A stretch of DNA of 64,000 nucleotides from Comamonadaceae bacterium OS-1 (GCA_027923965.1 AP026969.1:4402001-4466000), one strand, 5' to 3'. Positions 40,755-54,748 are shown, numbered from the stretch's first letter. The notes: a model not told the origin generated them from the sequence alone. A program made the numbers and translations.

Positions 40755-42314
40755 TTAGCGGTTGTATGCGGTTTCGCCGTGGGAGCTGATGTCCAGGCCT
40801 TCGCGCTCTTCTTCTTCCGTGACACGCAGACCGACGGTCAGGTCCACGATCTTGTAAGAAATGGCAGCCACCACACCGGACCAGCAGATGGTCAGCAGTA
40901 CAGCCTTCAGCTGAATCCAGACCTGAGCGCCCACCGAGTAAGCGTCTGCGGGGGTCATACCCACCGAGACCCAGTCGGCCACGGTGGACGGGCCACCCAG
41001 GCTGGGCGAGTTGAACACGCCGGTCAACAGCGCACCCAGGATACCGCCCACGCCATGCACGCCAAACACGTCCAGTGTGTCGTCTGCGCCCAGGATTTTC
41101 TTCAGGCCATGGACACCCCACAGGCAGGCAAAACCAGCCAGGAAACCCACCACCAGGCCACCACCGATACCGACGTTACCGGCGGCGGGCGTGATCGCCA
41201 CCAAGCCTGCCACGGCACCGGATGCAGCACCCAGCATCGAAGCCTTGCCCTTCATCAGCGCTTCGCCGACGCACCATGCCAGCACCGCAGCCGCCGTAGC
41301 GCCCAGGGTGTTAATGAAAGCCAGGGCAGCAAAGCCGTTGGCTTCCAGAGCAGAACCGGCGTTGAAACCGAACCAGCCCACCCACAGCAGGGAAGCACCT
41401 ACCATGGTCAGCGTCAGGCTGTGAGGAGCCATGGATTCTTTGCCATAACCGACACGCTTGCCGATCATGAAAGCACCGACCAGACCGGCCACAGCGGCGT
41501 TGATGTGCACCACGGTGCCGCCTGCGAAGTCCAGCGCGCCCCATTGCCAGATCAGACCGGCCTTGGCGTTCATCGCATCGACCACTTCCTTGCCGGAGTA
41601 GGCATCAGGGCCCATCCAGAACCACACCATGTGGGCGATAGGGGCGTAGCTGAAGGTGAACCACAGGGCCGAGAACAGCAGTACGGCCGAGAACTTGATA
41701 CGTTCTGCGAAGGCACCAACGATCAGGCAGCAGGTGATACCGGCGAAAGTTGCCTGGAAGGCAGCAAACACGATTTCAGGAATGTAGACACCCTTGCTGA
41801 ACGTAGCGGCGTTGGCAAATGTGCCCGCAGCGTTGTCCCAGATGCCCTTCATGAACAGCCGGTCGAAGCCACCGACGTAGGCATTGCCTTCGGTGAAAGC
41901 CAGGCTGTAGCCGTAAATGAACCACAGCACGATGATCATCGAGAACGTGACCATCACCTGCATCAGCACCGACAACATGTTCTTGCTGCGCACCAGGCCG
42001 CCATAGAACAGTGCCAAGCCAGGCACGGTCATCAGGATGACCAGCAGGGTGGACAACATCATCCAGGCGGTATCGCCCTTGTTGGGAACCGGAGCGGGAG
42101 GAGCAGAAGCGGCATCGGCAGGGGCCGACGCAGCGGCTTCAGCAGCCGCCGGTGCGGGTGCAGCCGCAGGTGCTGCATCCGCGGGTTTGGCCTCGGCCGA
42201 TGCCACCATCGCCGGAGCGCTGGCCGCATCCGCGGCAGGAGCCTGTGCCTGGGCAAAAGATCCGCCCCACATTAACCCCAAGCCGAGAGCCAGGGACGCT
42301 AGTAATTTTTTCAT
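40755..42314 (-). CDS. amt: Ammonium transporter with periplasmic Ala/Pro-rich extension
   Basis: The 519-residue protein begins with a signal peptide (MKKLLASLALGLGLMWGGSF) and an approximately 55-residue alanine/proline-rich linker, unusual but frequent in Burkholderiales Amt. Then follow 11 Amt helices. Signatures include ALFYGGLVRSKNMLSVLMQ, FAGGTVVHINAAVAGLVGA with the pore histidine, and DVFGVHGVGGILGALLTGV with the second one. It conducts ammonium into the cell and is blocked by unmodified GlnK. It is 33 bp downstream of glnK on the same strand. Confidence 0.95.
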   Translation of the reverse strand: MKKLLASLALGLGLMWGGSFAQAQAPAADAASAPAMVASAEAKPADAAPAAAPAPAAAEAAASAPADAASAPPAPVPNKGDTAWMMLSTLLVILMTVPGLALFYGGLVRSKNMLSVLMQVMVTFSMIIVLWFIYGYSLAFTEGNAYVGGFDRLFMKGIWDNAAGTFANAATFSKGVYIPEIVFAAFQATFAGITCCLIVGAFAERIKFSAVLLFSALWFTFSYAPIAHMVWFWMGPDAYSGKEVVDAMNAKAGLIWQWGALDFAGGTVVHINAAVAGLVGAFMIGKRVGYGKESMAPHSLTLTMVGASLLWVGWFGFNAGSALEANGFAALAFINTLGATAAAVLAWCVGEALMKGKASMLGAASGAVAGLVAITPAAGNVGIGGGLVVGFLAGFACLWGVHGLKKILGADDTLDVFGVHGVGGILGALLTGVFNSPSLGGPSTVADWVSVGMTPADAYSVGAQVWIQLKAVLLTICWSGVVAAISYKIVDLTVGLRVTEEEEREGLDISSHGETAYNR

Positions 42315-42347
42315 GTTTGCTTGCTTTCTGAGGAAAGAGGATGCTGC

Positions 42348-44518
<2,171 letters not shown>

Positions 44519-44522
<4 letters not shown>

Positions 44523-44788
44523 GAGTCTGGGCACCAGAACACTCCCAGGGAATTGCAATCGCTCCCCAGCAGCCGATAGCGGCGCAGGCGGTGGTGGCCG
44601 CATTCACCACCGTCCATTCGTTTTAAGCCCACAAAGTAGGCGGCATCGCCGATCGTCCATAGGGGCGCGCGATTTGGAGAATATTTGCCAGACCAATGAG
44701 AACCTACAACCTCTGTAGGTTCCCACTGAATCTGCGAAAGGAGGGTCTTTAAAGTCAACAGGTTTTGCAGGATCAATGAGAATGGCAC
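44519..44788 (-). CDS. Hypothetical small protein, possibly interrupted by an IS
   Basis: An 89-codon frame on the minus strand, beginning MPFSLILQNLLTLKTLLSQI and ending in a Cys/His-containing tail (GGECGHHRLRRYRLLG, then FWCPDS). Base composition is lower in GC than the flanking comM gene. The insertion sequence begins 11 bp upstream of its ATG, so its promoter or 5' end may have been displaced. No family is recognised and it may be non-coding; it ends overlapping the comM stop. Confidence 0.3.
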
Positions 44789-44798
44789 ATGGAATCAT

Positions 44799-44848
44799 GG
44801 CTCTCTTCCGTTTCGGGTGGCACACCACTGCCCACTCCCACAGCAGGG
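44799..44848 (+). repeat. Left terminal inverted repeat of the ISL3 element
   Basis: Fifty bases identical in reverse complement to 46129-46178. They include GGTGGCACACCACTGCCC, which is partly palindromic itself. Confidence 0.95.
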
Positions 44849-44886
44849 GTTAGAGTTGACACCCCAAGCTGAAGAAGAAAGCGGCA

Positions 44887-46128
44887 ATGCAAGAAGAGTT
44901 GTTTCGCCAAGCCCTGGGTCTGACGCAACCCTGGGATGTTGAACGCGTGGCCCTGGATGTGGCCCGCAGCCGAATTGACCTGTACGTAGTCTGGCGTGCC
45001 AGCAGTGCGCCATGCCCGGCCTGTGGCGCTGCCGAGCAAAAGATCCATGACCACCGCGGGCGCAGTTGGCGCCACCTGGACTTCTTCCAGTTCGAGGCCT
45101 ACGTGCACTGTGAGCTGCCGCGTATTGCGTGTAGCGCCTGCCAGGGCACCACCCAACTGGGCGTGCCCTGGGCCCGCGAAGGCAGCCGTTTCACCCTCAT
45201 GTTCGAGGCCTTGGCCCTGACGCTGGCGCGCGAGATGCCGGTCTCGGCCTGTGCGCGCATCCTGCGCTGCTCGGATAACGCCTTGTGGCGGCAAATCGAT
45301 GCCCACGTGGATCTGGCGCGCGCCAAAGAAAGCTACGCCGATACACACGTCATCGGCATCGATGAGACCTCCTACGCCAAAGGTCACAGCTACATCACGC
45401 TGGTGCACGACCTGTCCAAAGGCCAACTGATCTACGCCACACCGGGCAAAGATGCCAGCACGGTGCAGCGCTTTACAGAAGACTTCAAAACCCACCAAGG
45501 CAAGCTCGAGGCCATCAAGGTGGTCTGCATGGACATGTCCAAAGCCTTCATCGCCGGGGCGGCCAAGTATCTACCTGCTGCGGCAGTGGCCTTTGACGGC
45601 TTCCACGTCGTGCAGCTGGCCAACAAGGCCGTGGACGCAGTGCGGCGCGAAGAAGCCAGAGATGAGGGCTGGCTGAAGAAGACGCGCTGGTGCTGGCTCA
45701 AAGACCAAGCCCAGTGGACGGCCAAAGAGCGGGACAAGATGGACTGGATGCCCCACAGCCGCCTGAAGACGGCACGGGCGTGGCGCATCAAGGAGGCGCT
45801 GCGCGACATCTATGCAAACAGCCGCTCAGACGCAGCCCAGAGTGCGCAGTCTTTGAAGAAGTGGCTGCACTTGGCGCAGCGCTCCCAGCTGCACCCGATC
45901 AAGGAGTTGGCCAAGACCATCAAACAGCACTGGGCGGGCATCCTCACGGCGTTTGAGGCAGCCCACTTGCACACCGGCTATGTGGAGGCCGTGAATTCGT
46001 TGCTGCAAGCGGCCAAAGCCAAGGCGCGCGGCTACGGCTCAACCCGCCACTTCATCGCCATGGCCTTCTTGATCGCGGGCAAGCTCTCTCACCTACCCGC
46101 CAATCCGCTGCGCAAGGCAAGGGCTTGA
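44887..46128 (+). CDS. ISL3-family transposase
   Basis: The 413-residue protein has an N-terminal zinc-finger (CPACGAAEQKIHDH preceded by SAPCPACG, and a second pair CSACQ). A helix-turn-helix follows (MPVSACARILRCSDNALWRQ), then the DDE catalytic core. The core begins at HVIGIDETSYAKGHSYITLV (first Asp), continues with VVCMDMSKAFIAGAAKYLP (second Asp), and the glutamate falls in HTGYVEAVNSLLQAAKAKAR. All are standard for ISL3 transposases. The stop codon directly abuts the right inverted repeat. Confidence 0.95.
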   Translation: MQEELFRQALGLTQPWDVERVALDVARSRIDLYVVWRASSAPCPACGAAEQKIHDHRGRSWRHLDFFQFEAYVHCELPRIACSACQGTTQLGVPWAREGSRFTLMFEALALTLAREMPVSACARILRCSDNALWRQIDAHVDLARAKESYADTHVIGIDETSYAKGHSYITLVHDLSKGQLIYATPGKDASTVQRFTEDFKTHQGKLEAIKVVCMDMSKAFIAGAAKYLPAAAVAFDGFHVVQLANKAVDAVRREEARDEGWLKKTRWCWLKDQAQWTAKERDKMDWMPHSRLKTARAWRIKEALRDIYANSRSDAAQSAQSLKKWLHLAQRSQLHPIKELAKTIKQHWAGILTAFEAAHLHTGYVEAVNSLLQAAKAKARGYGSTRHFIAMAFLIAGKLSHLPANPLRKARA

Positions 46129-46178
46129 CCCTGCTGTGGGAGTGGGCAGTGGTGTGCCACCCGAAACGGAAGAGAGCC
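46129..46178 (-). repeat. Right terminal inverted repeat of the ISL3 element
   Basis: Perfect 50-bp complement of the left end, followed by the second copy of the 8-bp target duplication GGAATCAT. Confidence 0.95.
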
Positions 46179-46217
46179 GGAATCATTCCCACACACTTGC
46201 AAAGATCCCCAGCTTGT

Positions 46218-47375
46218 TCAGTCCACACCTTCAGGACCTGGGCCGTTCAGCGTTGCGAGCCATGGGATTCTCTCCAAATCCTTGCGCGAGTAGACGGTTT
46301 GTCTGCAGTTATTTTGGGAGGGGCCAGCGACCGGGTCAATGCCGTCTGCTAAAAGCGCCGTGATGATAGCCCGAGATGAGCAGCCTAAAGTCTTGGCCGC
46401 ATCAGAGGCCAAAACGTAGCTCGATTGAAATTTCCTAAGCGAACTGGCGCTTACCCCTTGCGCCTGACGGCGACCAGATATGTTCATCTCAACCTCCAGA
46501 AGGCCGAGGGCTGCGAGGGCATATGCCACCTCTTGCTTCACACCCAATCGGCTGGCAGCATCTGGGATGGAATAAAAGACGCGTTGTGCGCCTGCATAAT
46601 TTTTAAGTAGCTGACAACGGTCAAACAGGAGGCCCGCTAAACCAACTGAGTTTGCGTACAGCCCTATCGGTGGGAATAAGTCAAATTCGACATCTCGCAG
46701 CAAGGTGCACACCCGATGTTCGTCCAGAGGGCCATAGCGGAGCAATTGGTCCAAGGAGATCGCCCATGATGGAATCGATTTGTAATGGGAAAGTGCGTTG
46801 AGCTTGCCTGTCCATTCCTCGATCCAAGCTTTGGGAATGAGCCAGGGAGTGCCGTGGAATGTGGACTTTCTCGCATTTGGGCATAGGAATGGTAGCAATC
46901 TGCTCAAGCGCTGCCGCTTCATGCCCAGGCATGAAGCGGCTTCAGCCAAACACATATTGTCAGCTGCAAAGCTGATCATGGCTTCGATATCCTTCTGCCG
47001 CACCATTACAAATTCGCGTCCAGACGCCGTAACTCTTCGAGCCACTTGAATCTGGTTTTGTTCGATCAGGTCGGCTAGCCGGCGTTTGGATAAGCCCGCC
47101 CGTGAGGCTGCTGCCGAGAGTGGTGCCCAGGTCAGCCTTGACCAGAGCGAGTCTGGCATTCGGTGATTCCTTCGGCCCATCGCGCCTGACCAATGTTCGG
47201 CGATATAGTCTTCAAACGCGGAATGTAGCCAGCTGAATTCTGGCTCCTTGAAGGCTCGGTACAGCGCACGATAAAAACCTCCAAATACGCTAGGTAACCC
47301 TTGATCAGTTTGCTCGGCGAAGGAACTAGCGGGAGTGTTCGAATTTGTGTGTTCGAGGCGGTTGGTTGAATAGTC
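46218..47375 (-). pseudogene. Decapitated TniQ/TnsD-like transposition target-selector gene
   Basis: The frame is open from a TGA at 47376-47378 to the stop at 46218 (386 codons), but the first in-frame ATG (47180) falls after conserved sequence. Upstream of it lies SVFGGFYRALYRAFKEPEFS and SAFEDYIAEHWSGAMGRRNH, which resemble the FxxYI..HW.G region of TniQ proteins. The rest contains several helix-turn-helix-like segments (SRAGLSKRRLADLIEQNQ, AASRLGVKQEVAYALAALG). The N-terminal zinc-binding part is missing, and the gene meets the haemagglutinin remnant at about 47380. No tniA/B partners remain. I infer a Tn7/Tn5053-type transposon relic. Confidence 0.6.
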
Positions 47376-47388
47376 TCACTTCGGTGAG

Positions 47389-49082
47389 CTAGTTGGCGGC
47401 AGTCTTGATGTCGTCGACGTTGTTGTAAACGTTGAGTCCCGCACCTGCTGCGGCCAGGGCCTGCATGCGTACATCCTTGGTCTGGCTGGCTGCCTGGGCC
47501 ATGCCTTGCACGGTCTGCGCGGCCGTGATGATGGGGCTGGACAGTGCCAGCGTGATCCCGCTGCTGCTTTGCTTGGTGGTCATGCTGCTGGAGCTGCTCT
47601 CGCGGGCCTCAGTGATGGCCACGTCTTTGGCTTGGATGGCGATGTTGGCCGCAGCCACATTGCCGTCCGCCCCGATGGCCAGCACCTGGCTGCCCGTCTG
47701 GCTTTACTGGTTGCCCGCCACCAGGGTGACGCCGCCCGACAGCGCAGCGACCGTGCTGCCGGATGCCGTACTGCTGCGGTCCTGGCCGTCGGTGCTGAGC
47801 TGTTTCTTGCCCACAGTAATGCCGATGCCGCCGCTGCCCATCAGGCCAGACTTCTTCTCTTCCTTGAAGTCGCTTTGGCTGGCGGTGTTGGTGGCGGCGG
47901 TGATGGCCAGATTGTTGCCCGCCACCAGGGTCGTGCCCGTGTCGCTGAGCACGTTGCTGCCGTGCACCGCCAGGTCTGGCCAGCCACTGCGGTTACCGTG
48001 CTACCGCCCAGGCTGCTGCCCATGGCGGTATCGCTGGTGCGGCTGTGTGCTTCGATGCCACTTTTGTTGGACAGGCCGGTGTTGTGGCTGCCACTGAGGG
48101 TGGTGGCTAGCTCACTGTGCTGGTTCTGCGTGCCCATTCGGATGTCGCCTGCGGCTTGCAGGGCCAGGTTGCCCTGGCTGAGCTGGATGCTGCTGGCTTG
48201 CAGGCCCATATTGCCGCCGCTGGCCAGGCTGAGGCTGTTGTTGGCGGTGATCTGCGTGCCTTGCAGGGTTTGGGTGTCCAGGTGCACGGTGTCATTGTGG
48301 CTGCGGCCACCCCAGCCACCACTGCTGCTGGTCGCCTGGCTGTCGACCTGCAGACGGTCTACAGCGGCGCTGAGGTCGATATTGCCCTTTACGCCCAGGG
48401 CGCCGCCGCCTGCCAGGTCTATCTTGGCACCGACGGCTGTGAGGTTGCCCCCGACCTGTGCCAGGGTGCTACCGCCCACGCTGACGCTGCTGGTGGTGTT
48501 GTAGGTCTCGGTGCTGCTGGCGTGGCCGCCGACGGCACCTTGGTGGAGGGTCTGCTTGCTGTCGCCGGTTTGTATCGTACCCAGGTTCCAGTTGCCGCCG
48601 ACCAGTGCGGCCAGATTGCCACCCACGGCCAGGCGGGCACCGTTTTGCGTGAAGTCACCGCCGGTGCGGATGACGGCATCGCCTTGTACGTCGATGCTGG
48701 CAATACGGTCCAACAGAGTGTGGCTGGCCGTGCCGGTACTGGCAGCGTTGGCAGCGCTGCCGATCTGGTAGCCCGCCGTGGTGGTGGTGCTGGCCAGCAG
48801 CAGGCTGCCGCCTGCATTCAGATTGAGGCTTCCCGCTTTGAGCTGGGCGTTGGTTAGATCCACGTTGCCACGGGTCGTGATCTGCGTGAGGCCGCCGCTT
48901 TGCAGGTTGCCACCCCGGCTGTCCAGGCTCACGCCCTCGAGCACCAGTTGGTTGTCGGCGCGGATGGTGCCCCGGTTGACCAGGCCCTGGCTGTCGTAGA
49001 GTTCTACGTTGCCTGCGGCGATCAGTGCGCCGCTGGGGAGCAGGTCGCCGGGTTGGGGGTGTTCGAGCGTGGAACTATGAAA
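47389..49082 (-). pseudogene. Filamentous haemagglutinin / CdiA-type exoprotein remnant
   Basis: Reading on the minus strand from about 49082, the repeats LQSGGLTQITTRGNVDLTNA, LNLNAGGSLLLAS and NSLSLASGGNMGLQASSIQL are typical FhaB/CdiA haemagglutinin repeats. The frame shifts near 47970: VTAVAG continues in another frame as DLAVHGSNVLSDTGTTLVAG. A TAA at 47704-47706 then interrupts GNQ-stop-SQTGSQV, where related proteins have GN.Y.QTGS. The last piece ends DDIKTAAN at 47389. Both ends are missing, and no TpsB transporter is nearby. It is a dead internal fragment. Confidence 0.8.
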
Positions 49083-49128
49083 TTAATAGCTGCTTGCGCC
49101 GATGCTATAAGCGCTAGCGGCTGATTTT
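49080..49128 (-). repeat. Dispersed double-hairpin element, copy 5 (inverted)
   Basis: In reverse complement this reads AAAATCAGCCGCTAGCGCTT, then ATAGCATCGGCGCAAGCAGC, then TATTAATTT. It has the same lead and the same order of hairpin halves as copy 3. It sits exactly where the haemagglutinin reading frame is cut off, suggesting the element is at a rearrangement junction. Confidence 0.6.
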
Positions 49129-49172
49129 ATGCTTGAAAGGCCCCATTGCTGTAGCCTTAGCTCTGGGCATTC

Positions 49173-49616
49173 TCACGGGGCCGTGTCTGGCAATTCCACA
49201 ATCAACTCGCTGTCGATGCTTTTGGGCAGTTGTAAAAATTGCTTCCAGCCTTGCAACGCTGCTTTGTACTGCGCCAGCGTGCAAGACCATATTGGCCATT
49301 CGGGGCATTCGCCGAAGATGGCGTGCTCAAAGGTAACTTGGGTGGGAGATATTCGATGCCAAAAACCTTGCCCCTCCCATTCGACTGCTTGAACCTCGCC
49401 ACGCTCCAAACGATCGATTTGTTGAAGGACTCCCTCAAAATGCTCCGGGTGGTGGGCGGGGAAGTCGGAAAGAGCACCGCTCAGAATATAGAAAGGGTGG
49501 GTTTCGCCAACGGGTAAGTCGTTAATATTTCTGGCCGTCAAAAGTGAAGGGGGATTGCCGTACTTATCCAAACCCTCGTGAGACCAACGATAAAAATAGC
49601 GAAAACGTACACTCAT
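49173..49616 (-). CDS. Putative immunity protein to the adjacent EndoU-type toxin
   Basis: The ATG at 49616 overlaps the toxin stop codon (ATGA) and gives a 147-residue protein starting MSVRFRYFYRWSHEGLDKYG. It is acidic and tryptophan-rich in its second half (EVQAVEWEGQGFWHRISPTQ). It has no signal peptide, as expected for a cytoplasmic inhibitor. No immunity family is recognised with confidence; the assignment rests on the toxin-immunity gene order and coupling. Confidence 0.6.
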   Translation of the reverse strand: MSVRFRYFYRWSHEGLDKYGNPPSLLTARNINDLPVGETHPFYILSGALSDFPAHHPEHFEGVLQQIDRLERGEVQAVEWEGQGFWHRISPTQVTFEHAIFGECPEWPIWSCTLAQYKAALQGWKQFLQLPKSIDSELIVELPDTAP

Positions 49617-50413
49617 TTCGCACCTCCGTAGATGGGATATGCAGTTGCTCTTGGCTTTTCGAAACCTTCGATCGTGACACCACTTGCGCTGATTCCTGTC
49701 CACTTATTCGGGGTTCCGTCTGGATGGGGAGCGCGGCCCACCCACGCCGAATCAATCTCAGCTTGAATCCTCGGTGCATCCCAAGTCTGCGGGAACATGG
49801 TGTTTCTACCCCCGTTGCTGGTTTTGCTCATCCAATCCCCCTGCGGCGTTTTCATCTGCACCGTGGCTTCATACACCCCATTGGCATCCGGCGGACTCAC
49901 AATTTCCGTGACCTTCACATCGCCATTGAGCGTGGAATGTCCGCCAGTGACCTTGCCCGTTCTGGCGTTGTAATCCGCTCCAATGGTATGCGCGATATCC
50001 ACCGGGCTATCGGGCAGCTTGCTTGCTACCTTGGCCGCATCTTCAACGGCCTCCAAGCCCTTCACTACCTTCCCTGCCGCCGTAGCCACCTCCGCCGCCT
50101 TGTCTACCTTGCCAATCGTCCCCAGCATACCCGCTCCACCACCCATCGGTAGATTGGCGAGTTGAGCACCCATGAGCTGGCCCACGGCTTTGCCATCTCC
50201 GCGCTCATAGGCTTGGGCCAGCTTCTCGCGGTCTGTAGCGCCCATCACACCCAGCAACTGCGGCCAGTTGTTGGGGTCTTTGACGAAGTCGTAGGTCGCT
50301 CCCGCACCATCGCGCAGATTTTGCTGCGACTGCGTGTCGCCAAAGGCGCTGCCAGACACGGTTGCCAGCAGATTGCATGCTGTGCAAGCCTGCGGCCACC
50401 AGTGCACCGGCAT
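49613..50413 (-). CDS. Orphan EndoU-like toxin module of a CdiA/FhaB-type protein
   Basis: The 266-codon frame ends in a domain resembling bacterial EndoU nucleases. It has GGHSTLNGDVKV with a candidate catalytic histidine, then NTMFPQTWDAPRIQAEIDSAW matching the FP.tW motif, and the closing KWTGISASGVTIEGF with ATAYPIYGG. Upstream is a pretoxin-like segment (KDPNNWPQLLGVMGATDREK). The N-terminus is uncertain, because the frame starts inside a scrambled junction with a methylase-gene stub. The long haemagglutinin stalk is not contiguous, so this is probably a left-over effector cassette; the domain itself looks intact. Confidence 0.65.
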   Translation of the reverse strand: MPVHWWPQACTACNLLATVSGSAFGDTQSQQNLRDGAGATYDFVKDPNNWPQLLGVMGATDREKLAQAYERGDGKAVGQLMGAQLANLPMGGGAGMLGTIGKVDKAAEVATAAGKVVKGLEAVEDAAKVASKLPDSPVDIAHTIGADYNARTGKVTGGHSTLNGDVKVTEIVSPPDANGVYEATVQMKTPQGDWMSKTSNGGRNTMFPQTWDAPRIQAEIDSAWVGRAPHPDGTPNKWTGISASGVTIEGFEKPRATAYPIYGGAK

Positions 50414-50448
50414 GGCCTATGCCAGTGTCACGTTGGCTGGAACGGGCA

Positions 50449-50565
50449 CTACGACGTTCTCCCGTCTTGCCTTGCGCTGTCGCGGTTTCTGCCACCGCCA
50501 TGAGGCAGCTTGTTGGCGATATTCCAGATGAAGCCGACTAGGTTTTGGTGTTGTGCGTTTTGCAT
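50449..50565 (-). pseudogene. 5' stub of a type I restriction methylase gene (hsdM-like)
   Basis: A 38-codon frame starts MQNAQHQNLVGFIWNIANKL, which matches the N-terminal helix of HsdM-type N6-adenine methylases (QH..L..FIW.iAd.Lrg). After about 20 codons the similarity stops abruptly at the junction with the toxin-side sequence, and the frame ends at TAG 50449-50451. Only the start of the gene survives; no hsdS or hsdR is in the window. Confidence 0.6.
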
Positions 50566-50718
50566 GAGTAATTTCTAAATTCACTGGATCCTTGCGCAGC
50601 AAACACCATTTCAAAACGGTGGCTTTCCGATCACGGGGCAAGGTATTCGGCCTGTAGTTAATCTGAGAGAGTAAAACATTAGGAGTGTGTCAAACCTTGG
50701 GGAGGTGTTGGAGAGCAG
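50566..50718. other. Gene-free stretch between the methylase stub and the gyrB terminator
   Basis: No coding frame or RNA gene is evident. It contains a weak hairpin (CACCATttcaaaACGGTG region near 50605) and probably the relic promoter of the methylase stub. Confidence 0.4.
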
Positions 50719-50752
50719 AAAAAAAAGGCGCTCATTCGAACGCCCTTTTTTT
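50719..50752 (-). terminator. Intrinsic terminator downstream of gyrB
   Basis: AAAAAAAAGGCG, a 10-base loop and CGCCCTTTTTTT form an A/T-extended stem that can act in both directions. It lies about 70 bases after the gyrB stop codon and marks the boundary between core genes and the mobile-element remnants. Confidence 0.8.
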
Positions 50753-50820
50753 CATTAACCGTGTCACTACTTTTTCAGTAACTTGTCACAGTTTTCACTT
50801 TCCGTGTCACCCGACAAACC

Positions 50821-53558
<2,738 letters not shown>

Positions 53559-53559
53559 A

Positions 53560-54666
53560 CTAGATGCGCATCGGCATCACGACGTATTTGAAGTTTTCGT
53601 TCTCGGGAATGGTCAGCAGGGCCGAGCTGTTGCTGTCGCCCAGCGAGATGGTGACCATGTCTTGCTGCATATTGGCCAGTGCATCGATCAGGTAGGTGAC
53701 GTTGAAGCCAATCTCGATGCTGTCGCCGCCGTAGTCCACGTCCAGCTCGTCCACGGCTTCTTCTTGTTCGGCGTTGTTGGACGCGACGCGCAAAGACCCC
53801 GGTTCGACGTTCAGGCGCACGCCCTTGAACTTGTCGCTGGTCAAAATGGCGGTGCGCTGCAGGCTGGACAAGAAGGCCTGGCGGCCCAGGGTGATGTGGT
53901 TCTGGTGGTTCTTGGGAATCACGCGGTTGTAGTCGGGGAACTTGCCCTCGACCAGCTTGGTGACGAACTCCATGCCGTCAAAGCTGAACTTGGCTTGGTT
54001 GTTGGCAAACTGCATTTCGATCGCGCCTTCGGCATCGCTGAGCAGGCGCTGCATTTCCAGCACGGTTTTGCGCGGCAAGATCACCTCTTGCTTGGGCACT
54101 TCCACGTCCAGCGCGGCCGAGGCAAAGGCCAGGCGGTGGCCGTCGGTAGACACCAGACTGAGCTGGTTGCCTTCGGCCACAAACAAGATACCGTTGAGGT
54201 AGTAGCGGATGTCGTGCACCGCCATGGCAAACGACACCTGGCCCAGCAGGGCTTTCAGGGTTTTTTGCGGCACGCTGAACACCGGGCCAAAGTTGGCCGC
54301 CTCTTGCACCAGCGGAAAGTCTTCGGCAGGCAGGGTTTGCAGGGTGAACTTGCTTTTGCCGCCTTTGAGGATGAGCTTGTTCTGGCTGGATTCGAGCGAC
54401 ACGGTCTGGTCGGCGGGCATGGTGCGCAATATGTCGATCAGCTTGCGGGCACCCACGGTGGTGCTGAAGTCGCCAGCGTCCCCGTCCAGCTCGGCGCTGG
54501 TGCGGATCTGGATTTCCAGGTCGCTGGTGGTCAGCTGCACCGTGCTGCCGGTTTTGCGCAACATCACATTGGCCAGAATCGGCAGGGTGTGCTTGCGCTC
54601 CACAATCCCGGCGACCGACTGCAGAACCGCGAGAACCTTGCTTTGTGTTGCCTTCAAAACGATCAT
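53560..54666 (-). CDS. dnaN: DNA polymerase III beta sliding clamp
   Basis: The 368-residue protein starts MIVLKATQSKVLAVLQSVAG and has the three similar clamp domains of DnaN. Conserved pieces include RKHTLPILANVML in domain 1, VRYYLNG-like HDIRYYLNGILF, STDGHRLA in domain 2 and the C-terminal NFKYVVMPMRI that forms part of the hydrophobic partner-binding pocket. It tethers polymerase III to DNA. It lies 82 bp downstream of dnaA in the classical order. Confidence 0.98.
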   Translation of the reverse strand: MIVLKATQSKVLAVLQSVAGIVERKHTLPILANVMLRKTGSTVQLTTSDLEIQIRTSAELDGDAGDFSTTVGARKLIDILRTMPADQTVSLESSQNKLILKGGKSKFTLQTLPAEDFPLVQEAANFGPVFSVPQKTLKALLGQVSFAMAVHDIRYYLNGILFVAEGNQLSLVSTDGHRLAFASAALDVEVPKQEVILPRKTVLEMQRLLSDAEGAIEMQFANNQAKFSFDGMEFVTKLVEGKFPDYNRVIPKNHQNHITLGRQAFLSSLQRTAILTSDKFKGVRLNVEPGSLRVASNNAEQEEAVDELDVDYGGDSIEIGFNVTYLIDALANMQQDMVTISLGDSNSSALLTIPENENFKYVVMPMRI

Positions 54667-54748
54667 GTCAACCCCATATTTTTTGAGAAACTAGCTTTTT
54701 GGAAAATACCGGCAGGCCCGATTTTCCCTGTTTTTACAACCCGGTCTG

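Larger units (their letters stand above)
44799..46178 (+). mobile_element. Complete ISL3-family insertion sequence with 8-bp target duplication
   Basis: The element is bounded by perfect 50-bp inverted repeats beginning GGCTCTCTTCCGTTTCGGGT (44799-44848, and the complement at 46129-46178). It is flanked on both sides by the direct repeat GGAATCAT (44791-44798 and 46179-46186). An 8-bp duplication and one long transposase frame are the hallmarks of ISL3 elements. Length 1380 bp. Intact ends, transposase and target duplication suggest a recent and possibly still mobile insertion. Confidence 0.95.

Noticed and set aside
39714..42275. 853-codon plus-strand frame opposite the lactonase and amt genes
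   Set aside because: It spans two genes and their terminator in antisense, and the translation is low-complexity.
44604..44828. 74-codon minus-strand frame starting inside the left IS end
   Set aside because: It runs across the inverted repeat and overlaps another frame; no protein-like sequence or ribosome site.
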